DNA of 64,000 bases from an uncultured Eubacterium sp. (GCA_945946665.1 CAMEWO010000007.1:1-64000), one strand, 5' to 3'. Shown: positions 35,328 through 44,546, counted from the first letter of the stretch. Notes: generated by a model from the sequence alone, not told the origin. Numbers and translations are program-made.

Positions 35328-36029
35328 TTAATTCTTCTTAATTATGTACATTATATGCCTGAATCCATCAGTAATAGTCCGCAACTTGGATTTCCTTTCC
35401 CGCTCACACCTTCTTAATGTAACCGGCACCTGAATTAATCTAAGATTATTCTTTGCTCCTTCGGCAATCATCTCCGTGGCAAATTCCATGCCATCCCTGT
35501 GAAATGTAAGCTGTTCTGCAGCCCTTCTGGTAAGTCCCCTTAAGCCACAGTGGAAATCATAGATATCCGTATGAAACCTCATCCTTCCACACCAGGAAAG
35601 AAACCGCACGCCCAACCTGTGTGACAGAGGCATGGCCCCCTGACCGATTCCACCGGAATACCTGTTTCCGATAACCATATCGCATATTCCTTCATCCAGC
35701 GGCTTATACAGTGCTTCCATATACAAGAAATCATAGGTTGTATCACAATCAGCGATTATGAGTACCCTTCCTCTGCTGGCAGCGATGCCTGTCCTTATTG
35801 CCCTGCCATATCCTTTCCCTGCTTCCGCAATGACCCTGGCACCATGTTCTGCAGCAATTCCAGCAGATTTATCCACAGAGCCGTTATCAACTACAATAAC
35901 CTCACCCTGTATCTGGTATTTTCTCATATATTCCTGTGCTTCATCTACACACAGTCCCACTGTATTCTCCTCGTTAAGACATGGCATGATAACTGACAGT
36001 TCAAGGCTTTCCCTTTCTGTTATATTCAC
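35328..36029 (-). CDS. Family 2 glycosyltransferase (polyprenyl-phosphate sugar synthase-like)
   Basis: A 233-residue GT-A glycosyltransferase that moves a sugar from a nucleotide sugar, in this subgroup usually to a polyprenyl phosphate. Signatures are LSVIMPCLNEENT, VIVVDNGSVDKS and the metal-binding DCDTTYDF, plus the family GNRYSGG. No C-terminal membrane segments are present, unlike DPM-type proteins with GtrA tails. The start is GTG 36029 with GGAGGGGG upstream. It is the last gene of the operon with the cyclase, HD-GYP and FecR genes, so it may decorate a surface product. Confidence 0.85.
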   Translation of the reverse strand: MNITERESLELSVIMPCLNEENTVGLCVDEAQEYMRKYQIQGEVIVVDNGSVDKSAGIAAEHGARVIAEAGKGYGRAIRTGIAASRGRVLIIADCDTTYDFLYMEALYKPLDEGICDMVIGNRYSGGIGQGAMPLSHRLGVRFLSWCGRMRFHTDIYDFHCGLRGLTRRAAEQLTFHRDGMEFATEMIAEGAKNNLRLIQVPVTLRRCERERKSKLRTITDGFRHIMYIIKKN

Positions 36030-36058
36030 AGAGCCCCCTCCAATCTGTTAATCTGAGA

Positions 36059-37435
36059 TTACCTCCATATCAGCGTAATATCTCCAGTAACCGAAGTGGT
36101 AAAGGTATATAGCGAATCTTCAACAGGCTCAAATGCACCTGAGGAACCAGTAGTCGTATCTGATGAAGAGGTACCGGTAGAAGCAATATACCAGTTTCCA
36201 ACTTGCGTAGGTTGTAATAATGGTTTGCTTGCAGTTCCTCCACTGGCAACAGTCTGTTTTGCAAAGGTATTACCATTATACATGAAAGTAACCGTATAGG
36301 AGGTTGTACTTGATCCTGTATCTTCTTCAGTCTCCTCCTCTGTGGTTTCCTCCTCTGTGGTAGCTGTTTCCGTTGTAGCTGCCTCAGTTGTAGCCGCCTG
36401 GGTTGTAGGAGCCTGTGTCGTAGCTGCCTCAGTTGTAGCTGCTTCCGTTGTTGCAGGTTCTGTTGTAGCTGGCTCTGTCTGGGCTTCTGTCACGTTCTCT
36501 GGAGCAGCTGTGGTCTCTTCCGGAATATTTCCGGTTGTCGCTGCCTGGATTGGTAAATCTGACTGATTCTGTAGTGATGACCTATATTTTTGTATGAATA
36601 CATTTTTAGTATCATTGAAAACATCTTTAAGTCCATTCCTGTTCCAATCTATTGGAACTGTGTTCTGAAGTAAATCATCTCCAATATACATCTTTCTTCC
36701 TGTATTGCTGATTGATTTCAGGTTGCACAATGTCTGTGTTGGTATCTCCTTGAAATCAATAGGGGCACTCTCTAATAGCTTACCACCTACATTTTGCATT
36801 ATGATTTCCGAGTGATTCTGATCTCCACCAATTTCAGCCTTATGTCCTGCTTCCAGCGTTATTGTTTGTCCTTTTGCTTGTCCTTCAACTGGATCATTGC
36901 AAAATACGGTTAACGTTCCTTCTAGAAGACATATTTTACTATGATAGCTGTCAATTACCTGAACCCATCCTACAGTACCTCTGATTGCCATGGTTGCATT
37001 AGGTGTTCTGATTTCATAAGTAGAATTCTCATTCAGCTTTTTGTCAATCCTATGTAAAGATGCTCCCTCTGACATATAGATTACTGTCTTGGAATTCTCC
37101 GAATCTCCTTCTGACTGAAGATACATCTTAGTATTCTCTTCCACATACACGTATTTATCATCATCAAGCTTTAAATCCAGCTCACTGGCAGGTCCTACTG
37201 ATACCTGATCCCCCGATTCCAGATTCATATCTACATATGCTTCCATGGTATCATTAATAGCCTCACGGAATACACTTATAGAGCCTAATGTATCAAGTAC
37301 TGTGATATTACGGAATGCATTCTTGCCTCCAATATTAAGAATGACTGCTGCAGCTATTCCACCGACAACAGCAACTGCTCCTGCTCCAATTGCGGCCACA
37401 CCCCACTTGGGAATTACCTTATTTCCTATCTTCAT
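36059..37435 (-). CDS. FecR-domain surface protein with Thr-rich stalk
   Basis: A 458-residue protein, probably anchored by one N-terminal membrane segment (about 11-34) with the rest outside. About 40-210 form a FecR domain, with SVFREAINDTMEAYVDM, VSVGPASELDLKLDDD and the family core RTPNATMAIRGTVGWVQV. About 300-385 are a stalk of ATTE/ATTQ-type repeats, likely extended and possibly glycosylated. The C-terminus has an InlB-type B-repeat-like strand set (YTVTFMYNGNTFAKQTVASG). The family often sits with signalling proteins at surfaces; here it is co-transcribed with a CHASE2 cyclase and an HD-GYP protein. Its ligand is unknown. Confidence 0.82.
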   Translation of the reverse strand: MKIGNKVIPKWGVAAIGAGAVAVVGGIAAAVILNIGGKNAFRNITVLDTLGSISVFREAINDTMEAYVDMNLESGDQVSVGPASELDLKLDDDKYVYVEENTKMYLQSEGDSENSKTVIYMSEGASLHRIDKKLNENSTYEIRTPNATMAIRGTVGWVQVIDSYHSKICLLEGTLTVFCNDPVEGQAKGQTITLEAGHKAEIGGDQNHSEIIMQNVGGKLLESAPIDFKEIPTQTLCNLKSISNTGRKMYIGDDLLQNTVPIDWNRNGLKDVFNDTKNVFIQKYRSSLQNQSDLPIQAATTGNIPEETTAAPENVTEAQTEPATTEPATTEAATTEAATTQAPTTQAATTEAATTETATTEEETTEEETEEDTGSSTTSYTVTFMYNGNTFAKQTVASGGTASKPLLQPTQVGNWYIASTGTSSSDTTTGSSGAFEPVEDSLYTFTTSVTGDITLIWR

Positions 37436-37478
37436 AGTATTCCACCTTTTCCTTTCACTATGTTCTTCCTACTAAACT

Positions 37479-38936
37479 TTAGTCCATTACACATTTTCTC
37501 ATTGCGTTAACAATTCTTTCATCCAGCTTTCCTTCCGAAACCATGGATTCCAGAATTGATATGGCTTTTTCCTTAGGCATAGGCTTTTTATATGGCCTGT
37601 CCTGACTGGTCAACGCATCATATATATCCGCAACCGCAAGAATTCTAGATTCAGCCGCCAGCCGGTCTGCTGTCAGATGGTCCGGATACCCCGTTCCATT
37701 CAAAGTTTCATGGTGTTGTGCAGCCCATACAGGGCAATCCTTAAAATACTGGTTAAAATGTACTTTTTCCAGGATTTTTCTAGTCATAACCACATGATTT
37801 TCCATGACGGCACGCTCTTTATCTGTAAGTGTACCTTTTCTAATCTTTAAGCACTCTGTTTCTTCTTCTGTAAGTAACGGAATCTTCTCCCCCTCAGGTG
37901 TTATACAGAAACCACATGCAATCTGTTCAACCTTCTCATAATCCTCATCAGGCAAGAATCCTTTGGAATCAATTTCTTCAATAAAATGAATTGAATTCGA
38001 AAGGAAATCCTTCTCCTTCTCATATTCCTCCTTGGTAATCTTTCCTTCCAGGAAGCGAATCCTTACATAACTCTGAAACAGCTTAAACCGCTCCTTTACA
38101 ACTGAGGAATTGTCTCCAAGACGGGTTGCCTTATTCATAACCTCCAGTGGAACAATCATTTTTCCAATATCATGAAGCAAAGCACCCATAATCAACTGTT
38201 CTTTTCTATGTTCATCAAAATACTCCGGAAATTCTCCTGCTTCATACTCCCTGTTCAGCTCATCCATCAGGATTCCTGAATAATCTGCAACCTTTCTCGT
38301 ATGGGTTGCATTATACGGTGTACGCTCATCAATAGCAGTTGCCAGAGCCTCCGTAAAAGACCACATCTGTTCCTTTAATTCTTCTGTATAACGCATATTT
38401 GATATGGCAATAGCAGCCTGGGATGCTAAAGACAAAATAATGAATTCATATTCTTTGTCAAATACAACAATTCTGTCTTCTCCATCTAAAGCATTTATTA
38501 ACTGCATAACACCAATCACTTCACCTTCATGATTAGCAAGAGGAATAACCAGTAATGATTGTGTATGATATCCTGTCATGGCATCGTACTTCTTCGGTCC
38601 AGAGAAATCAAATGTTTCACTGCTCCACACATCTTCTATGTTAATTACCTTCTGATGTATGGCGCTGTATGCACAGACATTTTCTTCCTTCAAAGGTACC
38701 GGAGGCAGGTCAATCTCTTCCCCATCCTCTCCCCGGCTCACACCCATGGACAGAGTTTTCATAACCTTAAACTTTAAGGCATTATCCTCTAAAACATACA
38801 ATGTACCGGCATCACAATTGGTAACATTCATACTTTCTTCCAGAATCTTATTAAGTAACTTGTTCCGGTCCTTTTCCGTGGTTAATTCAATTCCGATTGA
38901 TATTATTTTGCGAAAATGATTTTGTGTAAGATACAT
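37479..38936 (-). CDS. GAF-HD-GYP cyclic-di-GMP phosphodiesterase
   Basis: A soluble 485-residue protein. The GAF domain is at about 15-175 (MNVTNCDAGTLYVLEDN). The HD-GYP domain spans about 195-480 with ALLHDIGKMIVP and HHETLNGTGYPDHL. The stretch between these two halves is longer than usual, with about 110 residues of helical insertion. GAF domains bind small molecules, often cyclic nucleotides, so the cyclase in the same operon could supply the ligand; that is inference. The gene lies 12 bases after the TIM-barrel gene and 43 before the FecR gene. Confidence 0.88.
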   Translation of the reverse strand: MYLTQNHFRKIISIGIELTTEKDRNKLLNKILEESMNVTNCDAGTLYVLEDNALKFKVMKTLSMGVSRGEDGEEIDLPPVPLKEENVCAYSAIHQKVINIEDVWSSETFDFSGPKKYDAMTGYHTQSLLVIPLANHEGEVIGVMQLINALDGEDRIVVFDKEYEFIILSLASQAAIAISNMRYTEELKEQMWSFTEALATAIDERTPYNATHTRKVADYSGILMDELNREYEAGEFPEYFDEHRKEQLIMGALLHDIGKMIVPLEVMNKATRLGDNSSVVKERFKLFQSYVRIRFLEGKITKEEYEKEKDFLSNSIHFIEEIDSKGFLPDEDYEKVEQIACGFCITPEGEKIPLLTEEETECLKIRKGTLTDKERAVMENHVVMTRKILEKVHFNQYFKDCPVWAAQHHETLNGTGYPDHLTADRLAAESRILAVADIYDALTSQDRPYKKPMPKEKAISILESMVSEGKLDERIVNAMRKCVMD

Positions 38937-38948
38937 TCTTTTGTCCCC

Positions 38949-39743
38949 TTAATTAAACACATGGTTAAACAGTTCTATTGATTCCTCAAAGGATTCCAGG
39001 CTCTTAAGTTCTATAAGGATACCTGGCGTCTCCTTCATAATTCCACCTTCCAGAAGGAGTTCTAATTCACGTCTAAATTCCTGCCAGTCAATTTTCCCCT
39101 TTCCAAGAGTCATATGTAAATCATTAATCAAATCATTATCATTGATGTGCATATGCTTAATATAGGGAGCACATTTCCTTAGCCATTCAACCGGAGCTAC
39201 GTGAGAGATTGCTGCATGGGCATAATCAAGGCATATTCCAAAGTTAGTTACATCTTCAAGCTCCTTGGACAGCTTTAATATCAGCTCATAGTCAAAATCA
39301 AACATATTTTCCATATACACACAGATATCAGGATATTCTGCGCATAATTTACTGAAAAACTCTGCATTTACTCTAATCCAGTTGGATACATATTTTTGTT
39401 CTTTAAATCCTGCAATCAGTCCAGTATGAAAAATAACCCCTTTTACTCCCAGGCGCTTTGCAATCTCCATAGACTGATGAATACGCTGTTTGGAGTATTC
39501 TGCAATACTTGGGTCCGTACTGTGGATAACCATATCAAGAAACACGCCATGCATTGTATCCATGCTGGTATCTCTGCCACAGGACAGATATTTATCAACC
39601 CTTTTATCAATTTCCTCCTGATTCATATACACAGCAGGAAGAAAAAAATCGTTATACTCAAAATGTGCATTGTATTTTTCAGCCATAGCAGCTGATTCAT
39701 CCAGACGATTGTATTCTGGAATTACTGAAACCTCAATCTTCAA
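38949..39743 (-). CDS. Sugar phosphate isomerase/epimerase-type TIM-barrel protein
   Basis: A 264-residue xylose-isomerase-like TIM barrel (AP endonuclease 2 family). Metal-site acids and His are in place by pattern: VIFHTGLIAG, YMENMFDFD, LDYAHAAISH, KHMHINDND and ILIELKSLE. Members are isomerases, epimerases or endonuclease-like; the substrate cannot be read. The start is TTG 39743, eight or so bases after GGTGGGGG. It sits in the middle of a signalling operon, which is unexpected for a metabolic enzyme. Confidence 0.8.
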   Translation of the reverse strand: MKIEVSVIPEYNRLDESAAMAEKYNAHFEYNDFFLPAVYMNQEEIDKRVDKYLSCGRDTSMDTMHGVFLDMVIHSTDPSIAEYSKQRIHQSMEIAKRLGVKGVIFHTGLIAGFKEQKYVSNWIRVNAEFFSKLCAEYPDICVYMENMFDFDYELILKLSKELEDVTNFGICLDYAHAAISHVAPVEWLRKCAPYIKHMHINDNDLINDLHMTLGKGKIDWQEFRRELELLLEGGIMKETPGILIELKSLESFEESIELFNHVFN

Positions 39744-39816
39744 ACTTCCCCCACCTTACACTTATTAATTCTATATATTAATTATTCCTGTTAACTTAAT
39801 ACGTCAATCATCTATA

Positions 39817-41637
39817 TCAATTCTTCACATCCAGGGTCTTAGGCTTTCCTGCTACTCTCTTTACAGAATAAACCATAACACCCACTGTTTTACCCTTTAA
39901 TGGAATCTCGCCTATTGGTTCAGCCTCTACCCTGTCTTTAACTGCCTGGTAAACTGCATCACTGATTAATATCTGGCCACGCTTGGCATTTGCTTCAAGT
40001 CTTGCAGCAGTATTAACGGTATCACCAATTGCAGTATAGTCCATACGCACTTCACAGCCAATGTTACCAACGACTGCAGGACCACAGTTAACACCTACGC
40101 CAAAGCCTACTGTTTTGCCGAAACGTTCCATCATCTCTGCTTCAATCTCATCTGCACCAGCCGCAATATCATAGGCTGCACATACTGCCTTGAATATGTA
40201 ATCATCCAGGTCAAATGGTGCGTTGAACACAGCCATGGTGGCATCGCCTACGAATTTATCCAGTGTTCCATCATTATCAAATATTGCTTTGGTTGTAAGA
40301 CTAAGATACCGGTTCAGAATCTCAACAACCTGTTCAGGCTCCAGACTCTCTGACATAGTAGTGAATCCACGGATATCAACAAATAATACAGCAATGTTAC
40401 GGTTCTCTCCGCCAAGCTTAATCTCCAGATTATTCTTCTTAGATAATTCCTCCACAATCTGTGGTGCCACATACTTCTTAAATGCATTAAGAGTACGCTT
40501 TCTGTTAATCTTCTCAACCAGATACTGGGCAAAAACCTTATATATCAATACAACAGTACATACAATAGGCAGATAAACAAGTGGTATAGTCCAGCCACTG
40601 TTCCGAAGCAGCACTCCCGCTCCAATCTCTCCTGCAATAACTACAATCAGGCTTATAACACTGATTATAATATTCTTCCTGCGAATCCACAGATAGAAAA
40701 GAACTGCAATACATGCAAATATCAGACCTGTAAGAACCGAACTGGCAGGCTGGGAAAACTTGCCTTCCATCAATGCCTCAATAATGTTGGCATGTACCTC
40801 AACACCATACATCTGGCTGCCTTTTTCAATGGCAACATTATATGAATCCATAAGTCCCGGTGCATAGGCACCAACTAAAACGATACAGTCTTTAAATACT
40901 CTTGGGTCGACATTCCCCTGTAATACATCACTCATGGATATATCTTCGTAATCCTCAATATTACCTGAGAATGTAAACTCTGTCTGGTTTAATGAATCTA
41001 ACCGTGGAGTCTCTACAGCCTTGCCATTCTTATTCTGGTAAGCCTTATATACTGCGTATGCCAAACTGTCCATTGTTCCATCAGGAGTGTCAACAAAGAG
41101 CTGTGTCTGACGTATGTATCCATCCCTGTCCTGTACAGTATTGGCAAATGCATATGTACCAGCCTCTGCCAGTGCAGAATAAGGAATCTCAATCTGGTCT
41201 ATGCTCCTGTTATTTACAAATGTAACTCCGTCGGTATAACGGTCAACGCTGGTTTTGTACACAATATTTGCAGCAAGGATTACATTACCTGCATCCTTGC
41301 ATGCCTTGGCAAACCTGGCATCTCCCTGTGCATCTTTATCTCCGATGTACATAACATCGAATGCAAGAACAGATGGCTTGGTATCATCAGAGGAACAGAG
41401 CTTCTCAACAAGCTCTGCCGGCAGAGAACGGCTCCACTCTGTAGATGGACCATACACGCTCATGGTCTTCTCATCTATCTTAATTATCTTAATCTTCTTA
41501 TTAATAGCAGTTGGTCTCTGATACACCACATCAGAAATCATATTGTTCAATGAATAAAAAGGCTGGAAAATACCCAGACAGGCAGTTATCAGAAATATAA
41601 GAATAACTGTTACAATCTCTTTTAGATTCTTCTTCAT
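39817..41637 (-). CDS. CHASE2-domain class III adenylate/guanylate cyclase
   Basis: A 606-residue membrane enzyme. N-terminal membrane segment (about 9-28), extracytoplasmic CHASE2 domain (about 35-290), three membrane segments (about 298-375), catalytic domain (about 405-590). The catalytic motifs are present: FVDIRGFTTMSE with the first metal Asp, LDKFVGDATMAVFNAP with the second Asp and substrate-selecting Lys, and TAIGDTVNTAARLE with the transition-state Asn/Arg. The Lys favours ATP, hence cAMP. It opens an operon with TIM-barrel, GAF-HD-GYP, FecR and glycosyltransferase genes. CHASE2 and FecR proteins are commonly encoded together. Confidence 0.9.
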   Translation of the reverse strand: MKKNLKEIVTVILIFLITACLGIFQPFYSLNNMISDVVYQRPTAINKKIKIIKIDEKTMSVYGPSTEWSRSLPAELVEKLCSSDDTKPSVLAFDVMYIGDKDAQGDARFAKACKDAGNVILAANIVYKTSVDRYTDGVTFVNNRSIDQIEIPYSALAEAGTYAFANTVQDRDGYIRQTQLFVDTPDGTMDSLAYAVYKAYQNKNGKAVETPRLDSLNQTEFTFSGNIEDYEDISMSDVLQGNVDPRVFKDCIVLVGAYAPGLMDSYNVAIEKGSQMYGVEVHANIIEALMEGKFSQPASSVLTGLIFACIAVLFYLWIRRKNIIISVISLIVVIAGEIGAGVLLRNSGWTIPLVYLPIVCTVVLIYKVFAQYLVEKINRKRTLNAFKKYVAPQIVEELSKKNNLEIKLGGENRNIAVLFVDIRGFTTMSESLEPEQVVEILNRYLSLTTKAIFDNDGTLDKFVGDATMAVFNAPFDLDDYIFKAVCAAYDIAAGADEIEAEMMERFGKTVGFGVGVNCGPAVVGNIGCEVRMDYTAIGDTVNTAARLEANAKRGQILISDAVYQAVKDRVEAEPIGEIPLKGKTVGVMVYSVKRVAGKPKTLDVKN

Positions 41638-41705
41638 CTACATATCCTCCATTACATTTGTAGTTGTAATTCGAAGCATAATATTCTTTAACTTATAACC
41701 ACAAC

Positions 41706-41736
41706 AAGGAGCCGAAGTAATATACTTCAGCTCCTT
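41706..41736 (-). terminator. Hairpin behind the small secreted-protein gene
   Basis: AAGGAGC and GAAGT pair with ACTTC and GCTCCTT around a short loop, with one mismatch. It lies between the secreted-protein gene and the cyclase gene on the same strand. There is no strong T-run, so confidence is moderate. Confidence 0.5.
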
Positions 41737-41750
41737 TGTAAATTAAACTT

Positions 41751-42395
41751 TTATTGTAATATGGTATAGGTTCCACTGGATGAGACATAAAAATCCGTGG
41801 TATAATAATTAGTGGGGTCTCCTTGAACCTTGTGGGTGCTGCTTCCACTAGGGAAAGAATACCTCGTTCCTGTAGTCAAGGATACGGTTTGTCCAATACT
41901 TATCGTAGTATTAGGAACCCATGCAAAAGTCAGTTTATATAATCTATAATTGTCTGCATCAAGTACATCTACAGCCTCAGTTCCATCCTCATTAAGCTTA
42001 GTAACAGGCTCATAAGCAGTAATTTTAATAGATTTATATTGAGTCGGAAAATTATTACTTGTAACTTTTACGCTACCATAATACTTCGTTTCATTATCAT
42101 TAGCTGTTCTCTCATTTCCAAATGTCAGATATTTTTCCATATTATCTGAATTACCAGTTTCATATTCAATCGCAAAATATCCTCCTGAAGAACCATATTC
42201 TAGTCCATCACCAACTGCAGAAAATGTTAATCCCACACACTTTTCCAACGGAGTATGATTTTCAGAACCATTTCCAGTTTTTATAATCCCTGCTGACACT
42301 TTTACTCCTGACATTTCTATCACCAGACATAACGCCAAGCTCACTGCCAGAAGTATGGCTGATAATCCTTTTATCCTATTCTTTAGTTCTTTCAT
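41751..42395 (-). CDS. Small secreted protein of unknown function
   Basis: No family was recognised. The 214-residue protein has a clear signal peptide (about 1-35: KGLSAILLAVSLALCLVIEM, then a cleavage region near SAG). The mature part is rich in Tyr, Thr, Ser and Asn with beta-strand character (FAIEYETGNSDNMEKYLTFG, YKSIKITAYEPVTKL), like a small adhesin or carbohydrate-binding domain. A ribosome site GATGAGGTGGG precedes the ATG. It is upstream of the CHASE2-cyclase operon but probably ends at a hairpin before it. The leader and preceding 150 bases are AT-rich with no other gene. Confidence 0.7.
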   Translation of the reverse strand: MKELKNRIKGLSAILLAVSLALCLVIEMSGVKVSAGIIKTGNGSENHTPLEKCVGLTFSAVGDGLEYGSSGGYFAIEYETGNSDNMEKYLTFGNERTANDNETKYYGSVKVTSNNFPTQYKSIKITAYEPVTKLNEDGTEAVDVLDADNYRLYKLTFAWVPNTTISIGQTVSLTTGTRYSFPSGSSTHKVQGDPTNYYTTDFYVSSSGTYTILQ

Positions 42396-42549
42396 GAACC
42401 CACCTCATCATTCTTCCTAATAAGTCCTATCACTTTACTACATAAAACGTTTAGCGTATTATATCAGATAAAATGACAAAATTCAATTCTATTGTTGCCA
42501 ATCTTCATTTTTAAATATTTTTGTTTTGCCACAAAAAAATTAAAAAGCT

Positions 42550-43395
42550 TTATTGTCCCTCTATTCTATTATTGATTTTTTCAGCTTCATTCAAAACCCG
42601 AAGCTGATATTCCGCAATTTCCTTCAATGACATAAATCTATCCATCTTTCCTTTCCCCTCACGAATCATATGAGCGTTATGAGATTCAAGATTTGATAAA
42701 ACAGTCAATTCATTTATAGTTGCATAATCTCTAACATTGCTTTTTCCAGCAAGCTCTGGGTTAGCATCTCTCCATGCTTTTGCCGTAAAACCAAACAATG
42801 CTACGTTTATCAAATCTGCCTCTTCCGCATAAGGAAGCCATTGTAAATCCTCTCGGTAATTGCATACCGGAATCAAATATTTTTTTACAGCATCTGTCTG
42901 TATCAAATAATTATTCTTGGAAAGAAATCTCTTCGCATCCCATTCCAATTTCTGCAAATTATTTTCTTCCTCTTTTAATCTTTGAAACTCCTTAATAAGA
43001 TACAGTTTAAATACCGGACTAATTGCAGATGCAAATTCAAAAGCGATATCTTTATGTGCATATGTACCACCATATTTTCCACGTTTAACATATAATCCAA
43101 CCGCATTGGTTTTATCTACCCACTCTGACACACTTGGTGTAAATGTAACTAGTCCTGCTTCCTTTTTAAAGTGTTCAGATTCGAACACTTTAAAATCGGG
43201 ATTATATATTTCTTCCCATGTTGATAGAAATTCCAATGTACTTCTATTCCTTAACCAGTTTCGAATAACATCCGCAGCACGCGAATTATCTGATTTTGCT
43301 GCTGCTATATCTGTAATGCATATATAGTCATCTGCATCCTCAAAAGACACAGTAACTGGAATATTCTGAACTGTAATAATTCTATTCTTTGCCAT
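42550..43395 (-). CDS. KilA-N domain protein
   Basis: A DNA-binding-type protein found in phages and their remnants. The KilA-N domain is at about 15-130 (ADDYICITDIAAAKSDN, then NWLRNRSTLEFLSTWEEIYN and KRGKYGGTYAHKDIAFEFA). The rest is helical. The start is uncertain: ATG 43395 (MAKNR) or ATG 43413, both overlapping the end of the small HTH gene upstream, so the two are coupled. The start region GTGAGGATGAG-GT-CA-ATGGC is nearly the same as that of the broken ORF6N gene nearby. Role unknown; phage antirepressor-like activity is typical of relatives. Confidence 0.8.
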   Translation of the reverse strand: MAKNRIITVQNIPVTVSFEDADDYICITDIAAAKSDNSRAADVIRNWLRNRSTLEFLSTWEEIYNPDFKVFESEHFKKEAGLVTFTPSVSEWVDKTNAVGLYVKRGKYGGTYAHKDIAFEFASAISPVFKLYLIKEFQRLKEEENNLQKLEWDAKRFLSKNNYLIQTDAVKKYLIPVCNYREDLQWLPYAEEADLINVALFGFTAKAWRDANPELAGKSNVRDYATINELTVLSNLESHNAHMIREGKGKMDRFMSLKEIAEYQLRVLNEAEKINNRIEGQ

Positions 43396-43603
43396 ATGCA
43401 CGCTCATCCTCACTTCTTTTATCAGCTAACTTCTCCATTTTAACATTATAGGTCATCAATCTCAAAAGAAACTTCGGAACCCTCCTCTTTCCTAATTCCC
43501 AATCTGTTTCCGTCATATACGGAATTTCAAAATACTCACAAAATTCTTTTCTGTTCATACCAGTATTTTCTCTTAATTTTTTTATTTCTTCTCTTGCTTC
43601 CAT
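43382..43603 (-). CDS. Small HTH (XRE-like) protein
   Basis: A 73-residue protein with a helix-turn-helix (REEIKKLRENTGMNRKEFCE, then YFEIPYMTETDWELGKRRVP) and a charged tail. I chose ATG 43603, which follows GGGGGTG by six bases, over an upstream in-frame ATG at 43654. It overlaps the KilA-N gene start, so it is likely its co-regulator. Small proteins of this type often sit ahead of accessory genes. Confidence 0.75.
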   Translation of the reverse strand: MEAREEIKKLRENTGMNRKEFCEYFEIPYMTETDWELGKRRVPKFLLRLMTYNVKMEKLADKRSEDERAYGKE

Positions 43604-43662
43604 AGGCTCACCCCCTTTACGAATTATCCATGCCTCTCTACAGACACAACGCAAAAGAGCGA

Positions 43663-44083
43663 TTATATCTGTTTATCTGGAGCTAACAGCAATTTATCTA
43701 TTACCGGATGAATCATACTTGTATCAAATATCACGTTTATTGCACATAGTTTCTTTCCTGCATCCTTACTGGATGCACCTCAATGATATGCCTTGTTCTG
43801 TAAATGCATACGGAAGTTTTCTTTTTCCGCCCCAACTTGAAGTCGCAATTTGCGACTTCAAGAATCCATCTTCTTCTGTTGTTAATTGAAACATAAAATC
43901 TTCCGGAAATCTTAAAATATTACGCTTTACCTGTTCATTCAAACGCTTCACTTCATATCCATAAATCTCCGCCAAATCATAATCCAGCATAACCTGATGT
44001 CCTCTTATGATGTATACTCGATTACATATATTATCTACTGTCATCAATTCCATGCTTTCTGCCATCTGTACACTCATCCTCAC
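43663..44083 (-). pseudogene. ORF6N-domain gene with internal deletion and frameshift
   Basis: The N-terminal 100 residues are a clear ORF6N domain (RVYIIRGHQVMLDYDLAEIY, then FPEDFMFQLTTEE and LPYAFTEQG). The frame then breaks and stops at SLRCIQ. One base out of frame directly behind, SSKDAGKKLCAINVIFD runs to a stop at 43663; a phrase like KDAGKK is what I recall near the C-terminus of ORF6N-type proteins. The middle of the gene (probably over 100 codons) seems to have been deleted. The start leader matches that of the KilA-N gene. Confidence 0.65.
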
Positions 44084-44101
44084 TATATATGTACTTATAT
44101 T

Positions 44102-44380
44102 CTATTTTTCATTTTCTTTTATTTTGTCATAGTATGCCTTATACCTGTATATCGTTCGCTGGCTGACATTATTCCGTTTTGCAATTTCTTCCAAAGTCAT
44201 TCCGCTTTCATAACCAACAACAAAATCATTATATATTGCCATCCACTTAGCATTATGTTTCTGGCGCCCACTCATTTTTCTATTTTTATAACGCTCAAGT
44301 TCTTCCCTAAGTTCAGCGTTTTCTTTTTCAAGCTCTTCTATTCTTTTCAAAGCATCTTCAAGTGTCAAATTTTTTCCCAT
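44102..44380 (-). CDS. Coiled-coil plus helix-turn-helix small protein
   Basis: A 92-residue protein: a leucine-zipper-like coil (about 5-33, IEELEKENAELREELERYKN) followed by a resolvase/transposase-type helix-turn-helix (about 55-85, GMTLEEIAKRNNVSQRTIYRY). It is predicted to bind DNA as a dimer. GGAGGTGGG precedes the ATG. It sits next to the broken ORF6N gene. Relatives are common near mobile or regulatory genes, but nothing here shows a specific target. Confidence 0.72.
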   Translation of the reverse strand: MGKNLTLEDALKRIEELEKENAELREELERYKNRKMSGRQKHNAKWMAIYNDFVVGYESGMTLEEIAKRNNVSQRTIYRYKAYYDKIKENEK

Positions 44381-44546
44381 TAAAACCCACCTCCATAAAA
44401 TGTCATTTTCATTTTGTCTTTATTATAAAATACAAGGAGCTATATTGTCAATTTGATTTTGTCATATACCTATTTTTTCTTTCATAAAAGGCATTAAAGG
44501 CACTGGCATACGCAACAGGCATACCCTGTTCCGCTCTTGGTAATTA

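Noticed and set aside
36342..36566. Val/Ala-rich frame opposite the FecR stalk
   Set aside because: It is the antisense shadow of the Thr-rich repeat; no ribosome site.
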